Of a stretch of 64,000 nucleotides of DNA, positions 1-12,134 are shown piece by piece. The translations under genes and the position numbers were made by a program. The DNA comes from Linanthus parryae. Lineage: Eukaryota > Streptophyta > Magnoliopsida > Ericales > Polemoniaceae. How positions within the stretch are numbered: the first letter of the stretch is position 1; each line of letters begins with the position of its first letter. The DNA lies in contig JALGPY010000012.1 in NCBI GenBank assembly GCA_023055425.1, forward strand, positions 11,839,922-11,903,921, in the 5' to 3' direction. The notes below the pieces were generated by a model that was not told the DNA's origin, ran no database searches, and saw only the letters and a list, made by a program, of their open reading frames with translations.

Positions 1-1802
1 TTCATCTCCTTCACTTGTAAGTTGCTATCGTTTGTTGATTTCTTTCAATTTCAGATTATAATTGGTTAATTCTTGTATTGAATCAAGCCGTTTTCGTCTT
101 CATAGCTTGATTTATTGTTCATCATGTCGTACCCATAAACCCTAGTTATGTAGGGGGTAAACATTAAGCTGAAAACAATAGGATCAACTAGTAACTACCA
201 CTTGTTTGATGTGTTGGCTTGCTAAGGCGAGTTGTAATCGCCGGGTATTTAAATTGGAGTTGAAACTAAGATCGTTAAACACATATTTGGATGTCGTAAG
301 GCTTATGAACAATCTGTCCGGTCGCTAAAGGGTTGTAATTCGTCGCTATATGGCTGTTTTTGTTCACTGAAAGTTGCTGAATTTGTCGTTAATGCTATTG
401 GATTTATTAAATAGTGTCTAGACGTTAAAATTAGTTGAAATATTGGAGTTTTAACACTCATTTCGTGACCTGGACACTAAGTACTTGTGTTTGAGTGTGA
501 GTTGTGACAAGTATAATGTAAGTCTAAGTCGATTAGTAACCTTTTTGTTTAAATTAATTAGCCTAGTGGATGCTAAACATGGACCGGCTAGTAGAGTTGG
601 TTATCGACCTAGAACCAATCGTCCTAATCATGTGAGTATCGGGTTTAATTGGGAACGCTAGGGTGGTGTTAGAACCCTAAACCGTTGAGCGTCATATGCA
701 TGTAATCTAGTTTAGCACATATTTTACTAAAACATTGTAGTTTATTAGAGTATTGTTAACTTGTAGGCGACGAGTTCACATACGAAGGATACGTTGAGTA
801 CTACGACTGAGTCGCCGTAGTCGCTTGCAATTGAGGTGAGTTAACATGCCAGGCCTAGTGTGCCTAACTCCCTTCGTGTCAAATGATTTATTCTACTTGT
901 CTCAAAATGAATTTGTGTGTTACGTGCTATGTAAATATATGATTTTACCTGCTAAATGCTTTTCTTGAAAATATCATCAAAACTATAATAATGGACGATA
1001 ACGTAAAGTGAAAGAGTTGTGTGGGGTTAATTCTTGTTTACTTTGGCTTGGGCGTGCTGGCTTCGTTTACGCGTCCAATTAATTTTATTTAATCCGGTTG
1101 CAAGTCCCCGGATAGCTCCTTGTACTCATTCCTTTGGCCGCTAGAGTCTTAGGGGGGTGTCGACACTTAAGGTCTTGGATGCTTGCGAGATGGTTGGTTC
1201 TCTCCCCGTCACAACAAATAAACAAATTGGTTTTTGGATTTGATGATATTAATGGAAAATGAATTAACATGTGGTTTTGAATTCCCTCTATTGGATAATG
1301 AATTAGTTTTGGGAAAATAAAATGGAATTGGAAACTCTCAGGCTTTTCTCAAAAGTGTCAAATTCTACTTCCGTTGTGTTTAAGATGAATTCCTACTCGA
1401 AAAGTTGGTTATTGTTTTATAACTTGTCTCATCATCATTTTCATGCTTGGGTGTTTGCTTGCGAGTATTTATTGCGGATTTTGTACCGTGGTGTTTCCTT
1501 TTTATTTCTGCATCACAGGTCTAGATTGCGTGAATATGGCTTAGCGGGGGACGCGATTCATCATCGAGATAATTAGTCATAACATTTTAATAATTAGAAC
1601 TCTTTTGTTTATTTTAATACACTAGCTTGTTTTATGCCCGGGTTTGAGGCACAAACATTTGAATTGTAATAAGTATTGTTTTAAATACTTTATGGATGTT
1701 TTGCTTGGGAACCACTTTTAAATGTCCTTGTATCCGGGTTTAATCTCAGGTATGGAGTGACACCCCCCGGGACTCCAGCTTGGTCATTTTGGGGGTGTTA
1801 CA
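1..1802 (+). mobile_element. 3' part of a Tekay/Del-type gypsy LTR
   Basis: The right end GGGGGTGTTACA is the typical 3' terminus of long plant chromovirus LTRs; the left end lies outside the window. The stretch matches the LTR at 54133-57494 in the same order: a block ending in GAGGTGAGTTAACATGCC near 832-850 (compare 56331), a block containing GACACTTAAGGTCTTGG near 1161 (compare 56730), then a pyrimidine-rich stretch with CACAG/GT near 1513-1520 (compare 57143-57151). No coding capacity was recognised; the short open frames at 1085-1576 are not conserved between copies. It may be a solo LTR or the 3' LTR of an element to the left. Confidence 0.7.
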
Positions 1803-2820
1803 TTAGCAATTTCTAAGAACCTAACTTTCAGTAGATTAAATTCATCATTGCCTAATCGAGGGGGCAAATAAAAAAAATAGGGATAGAACAACATAGCACC
1901 AAATTGAAATCCATTTACACTCGAGCCCAAAACAAGCGGACCAAATTCAGTCCACCAAGACGACAATAGGAAAATACACCCAAATATTCTTTTTCCACGA
2001 GAATGAATCTCAAACCCATTCTCTAATTACCTCAGAAGGCCGAAAATGGTCCGACAAGAATATAAAGTTCATCTGCTAACAGAAAACATCCAGAACAACA
2101 ACGACTTCACATGAATCAAGCACTCACAGAGACTTCACATGAATCAAGCACTAACAGAAAACATCCAGAAACAACCGCAAGTAACTGACACAGACTAGCG
2201 ACCTCAAAGCCAACTATATCCCCATACCAACCCACACACTACGACCTCTGGGTTTTGAGGTGGTGCTAGAAATTGAATCGGATTGAAGGCCAAGTACCCA
2301 CAAATCGAACTTGGAGGAAGAAGAAGACCTATCTGGGTTGGTGGCCGCTAGGTGCGGCAACAGTGGAGCTGGTTCGTGGTCAGGGGCGAATATTCAAATT
2401 TTAGTTGACGACTGGGGTTCGAGAGGTAAGGAGAGACACTGAAGGGGAAGAGAGGGGAAGAGAGTGTTTTTTGATTCAGAGGGTAGAGGAGGAGAGAGAG
2501 ATGGTAGGGTTACAAATGAGGGATGAGGAAAAGAAAATGTTCATTTAGCAGTGAATTTTTCTTCAATGTGAGGGTAAATATTTAATTTAGCCCACTCTGC
2601 TAGATCCATCTACTTAGATGGGAATATATGTCTCTTACAGGGGGTCTTTGTATTTAACCATAGTGCATGGGTTATTCGTATTTAATTCAGAATGCAGAAT
2701 GCAGAATGCAGGGATGTAAATTGTCTGTTACCCTTTAATTATATTTGCATGTGATGATATGATAAATATAGTATAACCACGACAAATATTCACAAATCAT
2801 ATGCCACATACAAAATTCTT
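1803..2820. other. Unassigned intergenic stretch
   Basis: No gene was recognised. A roughly 29-bp direct duplication lies at about 2103-2155 (unit ACTTCACATGAATCAAGCAC). A GA-rich block at 2430-2530 would read on the minus strand as a CT-rich leader. A 7-bp unit AGAATGC is repeated three times near 2692-2712. This could be the end of another decayed repeat, but I found no partner for its ends. Confidence 0.4.
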
Positions 2821-2829
2821 AAAATAATA

Positions 2830-4289
2830 GGGTAAAAGACAAAAACAACCCTCCGAGGATGGCTTATATACAAAACAGACCCTCGTGTTCGGGGATATAC
2901 GAAAACCCCGATGCTAGTGGACGACAGTTAGACCATCACCACCCCTCTGTTAGTGTCAGTCAGTAGGGTGTGCAATATGACCTTTTTATGACCATTTTGC
3001 CTCTCTTTGTGTTTTTGTGTTTGTTTTGTTGATGTTCTTGGTGCTCTTGACCACCACATCCACCTCCACCACATCCCCGCCACCACCACCTCCGCCACCG
3101 CTACCATTGATTTTCACCACCATCAACGCCACTACCTCCCCAACCACCAACACAAACAACAACAATAATTAGGCAAAATTGCACCGGTGGTACCAAAATT
3201 CTACTAACAACCAATCACTTCATCCCCATTCATCAACACATCAAATTTGTCTCTGCATGAAGAAAACCCATACTGAATAAACTCTTGTGTGTGTTCCTGC
3301 TCCATCTCAGGTCCAAATTTCGTCAAAGACGAAACTTTATTGGATCTAAATAGAATCCAACAGAAGGTATTCGAGTTCAAAACTAACTTACATAAAGAAA
3401 CCATTGAAGAGTTGATTCAATCCAGCGAGTTTGTCTCTTAACGCTGCTGCGATTAAACCGAAACCAAAGAACCACCATTGTCGCTGTCGTCTACCTCCTT
3501 CACCTCCATCACCTCTAAGCGAACAATTCGCGACCTAGATACCTTCAAAAAAACCCCATATACTGAATCGAATCCCAAATCGCACTTTGACCTCAGTAGG
3601 TCGATTATTATAAACCGGCGATAAATCTTTAGCCACGATTGAGGTTGAAAGCGACGAATCGTTCACACCTTACTCCATCTCTATCCCAAATCCTCCTTCG
3701 GCGGGTAACTGCTGTGAAGCATGTGTGTGAGGGAGAAGGAAGTTGATCAGTACCCGATGGGATCTGGGTCTAATGATGGAGACAGAGAGGGAGAAGATGC
3801 GGTGATGGAAAAGAGAGGGAGAACCCAACAGAACCCTCAACGGGGATGGGGAAGAAGGCAACGACGAAGAACCCTCTTCCATAAAACTTCAACTCATATT
3901 AAAAACCACCCTCCAGATCTGAGACAAAGTGAGGGAAAGAAAGAGAAGGACAAAGAGGGGGGGGGACTGTAACCGTCATGGAATCATCTCCAACTCTTCT
4001 TCTTCTTCTTCACAGTAAGGGAGACATTTTTTTTGAGAGAATCTTTTGAGAGCACCGTGAGATAGAGACATAAGAAAAGAGAAGAGATGGTAGAATGAAC
4101 GGATAAGGAGAAGTAAATAGTTATATAGTAGGGTAATTTTTTTCATTAGAGGGTAAAATGGGTATTTAGTGTGTTCCGTTAGTAACCGTTAGTCACCATC
4201 CACTAACAGGGGATTTTCGTATATTCCCAAACACAAGGGGTTGTTTTATATATAACCCGTACTCGGAGGGTGATTTTTGTCATTTACCC
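2830..4289. mobile_element. Non-autonomous Mutator-like element (MULE)
   Basis: The element starts GGGTAAAAGACAAAAAC and its right end, reverse-complemented, starts GGGTAAATGACAAAAAT. The two arms stay alignable for about 130 bp, including CCCTCCGAG, TATATACAAAACA/TATATAAAACA and the CTAGTGGA/TTAGTGGA region. The flanks 2821-2829 (AAAATAATA) and 4290-4298 (AAAATAATT) match at 8 of 9 bases. A 9-bp duplication plus long terminal inverted repeats (TIRs) is the Mutator signature. The interior is rich in CCACCACC and GA tracts and has no transposase. The words near 3172-3192 resemble the terminus of the fold-back element at 47766, so a fragment of that family may sit inside. The small open frames here have no recognisable product. 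Confidence 0.85.
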
Positions 4290-5111
4290 AAAATAATTTC
4301 GTTGGGGTACCACGTAACTGTATGATTGTGGTACTGTCGTACTGAATGTCCACTCCCTCACAATAGCAATAGCAAATTTATTGTTCTTTAATTAGGGTTA
4401 ATTTCCAAACACCCCCCTTGGAGTTACAGCTTTGTGCGAAAAGCCTCCCTGTAGTTCCAAATGATGCAAATCACCACCTTGTGGTTTGGTTTTTGTGTGA
4501 TTTCGTTAAAATTAAAGGAATCCGTCAAAAAACAATTGTGAAATGACAGATATACCCTTACTCATAAAATAGACCATATAAAAATCTAAAAAAAACCCAA
4601 CAAAAATAAGTCGTGAAGAATGAAAACATGAAGTTGACTTGCTAAAAAGAATGAAGTTGAAGGAATGAAGTTGAAGATTGCTGCCTCTGCCGCGTCGCCA
4701 CCTACACACCCGCCACTTCGCCGTCTACCCCAGCCTCTGTGCCACCTACACCGCGGACTCCGCAGCCTCTGTTGCGGCCCCATAATTGGTATGCTAACGG
4801 ACCCAGATTTGGTCATCCTTCAACCCACATCTGGCAACCATCTCCCATAAGTCCTCTTCAACAACAAATCCACCTAATCAACATAACATAACCTTCTCTG
4901 ACCACTGATTAGAACCCAAAAATGCGATCCCAATCGATCCCCAAATCCCTCGACCAAACCCCTATTCCCCATCAAAAGTCCAATTGGAACCCATGAGCAA
5001 ACCTTGGGCACATCCACAGTCTTGAGATGGAGGCCTCGCACACTCCGTCGCGGCCTCATAACCAATCTTGTCCTCCATCAATCCCAAATCTGGGTTATAT
5101 CTTGGGAGTTT

Positions 5112-6695
5112 TGATAACTCCACATTAGGAGTTATATTGTTTATGATCCATGACCGTTTTGCGAGCGTTTCGGTGTATTTATGTGAGAAATTGACCAAAT
5201 CCGAGTTGTTTTGAGCATACATGACTTATTGAGCTTTATTTCGTAATCCGGGCGTTTTTCATATGATTTATATATTGTTTATCTCATGTGATCTTCCGGG
5301 TTGTTTAGTGTTGTGTATCTCAGGTAAACGAGGTGCAATAGAGCTTATGATAAGCTTGGATATGCTTGGAATGGAGCTAGATGAAGAGAATAAAAGGAGG
5401 CGCACAAACGAAGAGAAGTTGGAAAAGTCACACAGGACCAGCCTGCACTCTTTTCGATTCCCAGGAAAATCTCCAAGGAATTTTGAAGCAAGGCTTGCGG
5501 CATTGGAAAGTAGACATCCGTAGCTTTCCAACGGTATATGGTAGGCCCGAAGACGAGTCCGTATGAGGGAGATACAACCCGCGCAAAATCAGCAAAGAAT
5601 TCTGTCCGGGAATTACAAAGTAGAGGGGCTGAAGTGCAAATTCGGCATATTTTCATTAAAAAGCGTGCGCAGCTGGTAGAAAACGGGGAGAACGACCTAA
5701 GAGACTGATATTCATGCATCTTTGAAGATTTTGGTGCTAGGGAAGAAGGGAGAACAAGCTTGGAGCAAGGATCATCAATTACATTGAAGATTTTAGCGTT
5801 TGATCTTCGTTTCTTCATCTTTTCTTCATGAACTCTATGATTTTGGATATGTTGAACACTATTAGGTCTAGCTAAACTTCTTAAAGCTAGGTGATTGATG
5901 GAAAACTAGGGTTTGTTGGATGATTTTCCAGATTTTGGACATGATACATGCGTTTGCTTAAAGTTTATGAATGTTCTAGTTATCTTACATATTCTTGTAC
6001 TTCATTCTTAGTATTCTTGGCTTGATCACCCTTAGGATACTAGTCGTTGAGATTGTTGCACGAAGTGAACTTTTTGATACATGTTAAAGAATATTGTAGG
6101 TAATCTTGTAGTTTCTTGAGACCGAGAGGAGATAGAAACTTGATTAATCGTGTGAGGGTAGTTTCAATTGATTTTTGTTAGAACTTAGTGAATTCGGTGG
6201 ACCGATAGGACCCGGTGAACAAGTCTAGCAAATCAATTAGATTGTAGTGATAGACGGAGGTGGACCGAGAGGACCCGAAATCTATTATTTACACAAATTC
6301 ACGTGAGATCGAGAGAAGATCGTGATGAGTATTACCCGATATAACTTGAACTAGAGTAGAGTGTTTCATGCATAATTCCGGAAACCGTTAACAACCCTAG
6401 GGACATCAATTACCTAGTTCTTTCTCATTAATCGTAGTCAATCTCAATTTATTTTCATTAAAAGTGAAAACCCTACAAAAATATTTAATTAATTGTTATT
6501 TAATTTTAGTCGCTTGTTTGTGGGCGACGACTTTATACAATCAAACAACTTTTTACTGGCTACTTAGATATCGTAAAGTTAATTTCTAGTTAGCTAGTAA
6601 TCGTAAATTCCCTTGGGTTCGATACTCGGAGTCGTAAAATACTCCACATACTACTTGACCGTATACTTGCGTTTAAGCGCGTAAAGAATTCGCGT
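5112..6695 (+). repeat. LTR A of the Athila-like complex
   Basis: It starts TGATAACTCCACATTAGG and runs nearly identical to LTR C (30940-32526), sharing the same 3' section (ACTGG[C/T]TACTTAGATATCG onward). Its extreme 3' end changes from the LTR C ending at about 6692 and runs into AAAAACTTGACACG, the reverse complement of the end of LTR D plus a few internal bases. It differs from B and C at several shared sites (for example GGTCTAGC for TGTCTAGC near 5868 and AACTTGAACTAGAG near 6343), so B and C are closer to each other than to A. An 86-codon frame at 5263-5523 recurs in all three LTRs but is open on both strands and is probably not a gene. Confidence 0.8.
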
Positions 6696-6702
6696 AAAAA
6701 CT

Positions 6703-9289
6703 TGACACGATTTCTTACGTGTATACGCAAGTGCACGGTCGAAGTAATAAAGATTGAGTATTGAAACTCAGGTTGTCGAACCCACAGGGACAGTCTTGAG
6801 ATTATTTAGTTAAACAATTAATTTAAATTTAAATAACAGGAGGAAAAAGTTGTGATTTAAGAGCTCGTCACCCTCAAACAAGTGACTGAAAGATAAATAA
6901 ACGGACTAAGCTAATATTTTTGTGATTTTTGTTTAATGATGTGAATTATCACTGATAAAGAGGAGACTAGGTTCTATACGCATCCCCTAGATCAATTCAC
7001 TTTTCCGGATTGCACTTAGAAACACATAACATAAACCACGTTCTTGATCACATAAATGCTCCTACAATCTTCTGTCGATCTCATGTAGGACTACGCTAAA
7101 ATTTCAAAGTCGTCATCTACCGATCCATAAACTGAGTCACCTAGCATGCTTTACGAACAATTCTATGTAACGACCCAAACCCTAACATTTCTCCTGTCGG
7201 TCCATCACGATACGGGGTTTGCTTTCATTCTTTATTCTAGGCTAATCGTTTTCACCTGTCAGTCCATCAATTTTCACCAAGTAACAACTATAGTTCGCGA
7301 CACTACAATTGCATAAAATAAAGTACAAGAATGAAAGAAGAACGAAGTCTAGATCAAATTAAGAAAACAAGTTCATGAATCAAAGCTAACAATCCGGAAA
7401 AATTTCATGACCTAACAAGTTCATGAATCAAAGCTAACAATCCGGAAAATTTCATGACCTAGGTTCAAACGTACGAACCTAGTAGAGAATTTAGTTACTC
7501 ATACTAACGATTACCAATAGAGAAGTTCATTGTAAACATCAAACGAGAGATAATAGAGAGAGAGTTTAGAAATCTCTAACGGAAAATCACAACTTCGGCA
7601 TGAATACGAGCTCCCCCTCGAAGCTCTTGTTCTTCGTCTCTGTGTTCTGCCGTGTAGAATGATAGAATGAGTCAGCCCCTTTTTTTCCTTTACAAAACAG
7701 AACCGTGCATCACTTGAGAATAGTTTTTCTCTTTTTGCACTTTTGCCTCTCCAAAGTTGTAGGAGTATCTCCTAGAACCTAGGGCTTGCTTAGAAAAACA
7801 AAACACCGTTCCTTTCTAAGCCTTCTCTTCAATTTTTCCTTATTTTCACTTTGCCCCAGTCACAAATCAGCGAACAGAGGACAAGGATTTCGCACGAAAT
7901 CACTGGTATTTGATGCGCAATCCCTCTTCTCTCTTTTCTCTGTTCTGCATTGCTTTTGTGCGTCTCCTCTCTCCTCTGATTCTGGGCTTCTCTTGCTGGT
8001 TGATGGAATTCAGAGAGGGCCGGTGATGGTGATGAAGTCTGGTGGGTTTTGGTTGATTCTTCTTCGATTGTTGGCTCTGTTTCGCTGCTCTAATTCTCAA
8101 TCGGGGTTTCTTCGCTGGGTTGTTTCTTTCCTCTGCCGTTTTGCTGCTGAACCTTTTCTTCTTCTCTTCTACGCTTCTTCCTCTGTTCTTGCGTTTCTTC
8201 TTTGTTGGCTGCTGTTGCGCTCCTCTCTCTGTTGGGTCTCCTTGCGGTATTTGGGTCTGCTGGGTTGTGATTCGCTGCCTCTGATTTGCAGCGCTGCTGC
8301 GGCCATGGCTGGGTTGGTTTATTGGTGGAAATAGGCGGAGGCCAGGTTGATTGGTGGTTTGGGCGAAGGTGCAGGTTTTTTGTGTGGTTAAGATTTAGAT
8401 ATGGTGATAGTTTTGGCATTGGAGGCAGAGAGGGAATGGTGAAGTGGTGACAGTGGAGTTGGGTGTTTTGTGGCAGCTAGGTTGTTGTTAGGAGGTGGAG
8501 AATTGGTAGAGAAGGTACTGGTGGTGAATTGTAATGTGGGTTGGTTTGAATGGGAGAGCTAATTGTTGGCTGATGTGTTGATGATGGTAATGGTGATGAG
8601 GTTGTTGGGTTTAGGTTCGGCCATGGTGTTTTTGCTGGTGATGGAGACATAGATTGTTAATGGTATTTTGGGGTGAAATGGTACTGGTTTAGTTGGTTAA
8701 TGGTAACAGTAGGTTATAAAGAAGATTGGTAAATTCAGGTTTGTATTAAACTGGCTGTTGCAATGGTGGTTTAGGAGAATTGATTTGGGGGTAATTCGTT
8801 GATTTATTAGGCTAAGGTATGATGGTTAAGAGTAGGGTGTGATTACAGGAGGTTAAGGGTATTGTGAATTGGGTCGGTGGTGGCTGAATTGGTGATGAAG
8901 GCAGGTTGTAATCTGGGTTTAGGAACTAACAGTGAGTTGTTTGGTGGCTAAGTGATTGTGTTGGCAGGTTGGTGTATGGTGAATTGTTTCTGAATTGCAG
9001 CAGCTTGGTTCATAGCAGCTTTCATCTTCTTGAGCTTCTTCCGTTTCCGAAGTTCGCTTTCATTCCAATTTCACGCTCCTAAGCTCTGTTTTCTGTCAAA
9101 CACAACACGAAAACACCCGTGCGATCAAATGCGATAAATAAGCTCAAATTAATGCGAAAAACGTCCGGATTGACAATTAAGCACACAAAGCTCGTCACAA
9201 TTATAGTGCAAATCTCATATAATTCACCCGAAAAGCACGCAAAACGATATAGATACGTAAAAGAAATATAACTCTATACAGAGTTATCA
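6703..9289 (-). repeat. Inverted LTR D, second Athila-like LTR family
   Basis: On the minus strand it starts TGATAACTCTGTATAGAG (plus 9289 leftward) directly after a polypurine tract, the reverse complement of AATTCCCCCACACT at 9290-9303. It ends CGTGTCA at 6703. At about 2.59 kb it is much longer than LTRs A and C. Its last 150 bp (6703-6852) match the last 150 bp of LTR B (11839-11988). It contains a 47/48-bp tandem duplication at 7367-7461. A long leucine-rich frame at 7786-8334 has low-complexity composition and no recognisable domain, so I treat it as chance. Confidence 0.75.
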
Positions 9290-10403
9290 AATTCCCCCAC
9301 ACTACCTTTTTGCGCGTCCCGAGCAAAATAAAAAACAATATCCCTCACACTATGATTTTCAATCCACCGACTTGCATACAATTTCACTAGCCATGTGACA
9401 CAAACAACTCACACACACGAGTATGCAATCTACATGCTCTAATGCAACTCGATATTTCACAATGCAAATATTGAAACAACACAAACTTATTCTTATTTTT
9501 TTCTTTTCTTTTCTTTGAGATCGGGCAATCTCGCTATCACTAACCAAAATCATCAAGCTCTCACAAGTCTCTTTTGAAATTTCACAACCAATAGCATGAA
9601 ATTTAGATAGAATGATCCTACGCACAAGCTCACTAAGGGGTCCTCAAACATCCACCATAACAATCCAAGACTCGGGCACGTCCTTTAGCTCAGAGGGTCT
9701 AGGCATCCTTAGTACTAAGATAATCTTTCGTTGCCAAGTCATTTGAGGTTTTCAGACCCTCTTAGCCGTTATTGAATGTGAATGCAAATTGTCCCAGTGA
9801 CGGGAGACACAACTCCGTGTAATACGGCTTGACTTTAATTTTCCTTAGAAGCTATAATTGGCTTGAATCCAAATTCCCCGCGTGAACGGAGGCACATTAG
9901 GTTGTTCTTCGTATCTAATCCAAGAGAAGATTTTGATTCTTTTGTTTTTCATTATCTTCTATATTTTTTTTCAACCGTGCATTTAGAGCAACTAAGTGTG
10001 GGCTTTTTCGGTTAACTCTTGAAACCGCCTTAAGGGATGGTGGTGTACGCCCCCCGACTTCGCTTAGGCCGAGGCAACCGTACCACACAAAACCAACTCT
10101 ACACGAAGGTCCACCCCAGATTTCAAGAGGCCACAAGTTTCCACTCGAAAACAGACTATTCAACTCCTTAAGACTAAATCCTCCTAGCACAATAAAGGAA
10201 CTAAAGGTATGCCCTCGTCTACTTTCCACATTCCCTGAATACCCGGGACATCCTTTCGTGAAACTGGTGCACAAAATGCTAAAAATTTAGAACATTCCTA
10301 CTACGGTGCTTCCTATTCTCAGAGACTCTTTCACTGAACTCTCTTCGGTTTCTAGCTTCATCAATTGCCCTTATTCTCAATTTTTTTAATTTTTTATGGA
10401 TTT
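9290..10403 (-). mobile_element. 3' spacer of the inverted Athila-like element
   Basis: This segment precedes LTR D on the minus strand and ends in its polypurine tract, so it is the 3' internal end of the D-type element. No coding region was recognised. The style is that of the long non-coding spacers between the last ORF and the 3' LTR in Athila/Tat elements, comparable to 20131-20816 and 29337-30939. Its other boundary coincides with the start of LTR B at 10404, so the rest of the D element is missing or displaced. Confidence 0.6.
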
Positions 10404-11988
10404 TGATAACTCAACATTAGGAGTTATATTTTTTATGATCCATGACCGTTTTGCGAGCGTTTCGGTGTATTTATGTGAGAAATTGACCAAATCCGAGTTG
10501 TTTTGAGCATACATGACTTATTGAGCTTTATTTCGTAATCCGGGCGTTTTTCATATGATTTATATATTGTTTATCGCATGTGATCTTCCGGGTTGTTTAG
10601 TGTTGTGTATCTCAGGTAAACAAGGTGCAGTAGAGCTTATGAGAAGCTTGGATATGCTTGGAATGGAGCTAGATGAAGAGAAGAAAAGGAGGCGCACAAA
10701 CGAAGAGAAGTTGGAAAAGTCACACAGGACCAGCCTGCACTCTTTTCGATGCCCAGGAAAATCTACAAGGAATTTTGAAGCAAGGCTTGCGGCATTGGAA
10801 AGTAGACATCCGTAGATTTCCAACGGTGTATGGTAGGCCTGAAGACGAGTCCGTATGAGGGAGATACAGCCCGCGCAAAATCAGCAAAGAATTCTGTCCG
10901 GGAATTACAAAGTAGAGGGGCTGAAGTGCAAATTCGGCATATTTTCATTAAAAAGCGTGCCCAGCTGGTAGAAAACGGGGAGAACGACCTAAGAGACTTA
11001 TATTCATGCATATTTGAAGATTTTGGAGCTAGGGAAGAAGGGAGAACAAGCTTGGAGCAAGGATCATCAATTACATTGAAGATTTTAGCGTTTGATCTTC
11101 GTTTCTTCATCTTTTCTTCATGAACTCTATGATTTTGGATATGTTGAACACTATTATGTCTAGCTAAACTTCTTAAAGCTAGGTGATTGATGGAAAACTA
11201 GGGTTTGTTGGATGATTTTCCGGATTTTGGACATGATACATGCGTTTGCTTAAAGTTTATGAATGTTCTAGTTATCTTACATATTCTTGTACTTCATTCT
11301 TAGTATTCTTGGCTTGATCACCCTTAGGATACTAGTCGTTGAGATTGTTGCACGAAAATGAACTTTTTGATACATGTTAAAGAATATTGTAGGTAATCTT
11401 GTAGTTTCTTGAGACCGAGAGGAGATAGAAACTTGATTAATCGTGTGAGGGTAGTTTCAATTGATTTTTGTTAGAACTTAGTGAATTCGGTGGACCGATA
11501 GGACCCGGTGAACAAGTCTAGCAAATCAATTAGATTGTAGTGATAGACGGAGGTGGACCGAGAGGACCCGAAATCTATTATTTACACAAATTCACGTGAG
11601 ATCGAGAGAAGATCGTGATGAGTATTACCCGATATAACTAGAACGTGAGTAGAGTGTTTCATGCATAATTCCGGAAACCGTTAACAACCCTAGGGACATC
11701 AATTACCTAGTTCTTTCTCATTAATCGTAGTCAATCTCAATTTATTTTCATTAAAAGTGAAAACCCTACAAAAATATTTAATTAATTGTTATTTAATTTT
11801 AGTCGCTTGTTTGTGGGCGACGACTTTATACAATCAAACAACTTTTTCCTCCTGTTATTTAAATTTAAATTAATTGTTTAACTAAATAAACTCAAGACTG
11901 TCCCTGTGGGTTCGACAACCTGAGTTTCAATACTCAATCTTTATTACTTCGACCGTGCACTTGCGTATACACGTAAGAAATCGTGTCA
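10404..11988 (+). repeat. LTR B, chimeric 5' LTR of the gag-pol unit
   Basis: It starts TGATAACTCAACATTAGG and follows LTRs A and C closely up to about 11838. After the shared word CAACTTTTT it switches to CCTCCTGTTATTTAAATT, the 3' end of LTR D, and ends CGTGTCA. It is followed by AGTTT and the primer site TGGCGCCGTTGCC. The body is therefore A/C type and the last 150 bp (probably the U5 portion) D type. Its bases at diagnostic sites agree with LTR C rather than LTR A. Confidence 0.8.
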
Positions 11989-11994
11989 AGTTTT

Positions 11995-12011
11995 TGGCGC
12001 CGTTGCCGGGG
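11995..12011 (+). other. Primer-binding site, Athila/Tat type
   Basis: TGGCGCCGTTGCCGGGG lies 6 bp after the end of LTR B. This is the form seen in plant Athila and Tat elements, usually ascribed to tRNA-Asp priming. It fixes the 3' boundary of LTR B and the plus orientation of the element. A non-coding leader of about 120 bp separates it from the gag ATG at 12135. Confidence 0.85.
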
Positions 12012-12134
12012 ACTTTAACGGTTTATTAGTTTAGTAGAAATTGATTTAGGATATCTCTTTTATTTTTATTTTCTGTTTACTTAGCTATTTGTTTTCTCAT
12101 TTGTATTTGATTTTGTTTTTTAGGTCGTCAGTGT

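Noticed and set aside
5263..5523. 86-codon frame repeated in LTRs A, B and C (also near 10555 and 31091)
   Set aside because: It is conserved only because the LTRs are copies of each other; the opposite strand is equally open and no domain is visible.
7786..8334. 182-codon leucine/serine-rich frame
   Set aside because: It lies inside the inverted LTR D, has low-complexity composition and no homology I recognise.
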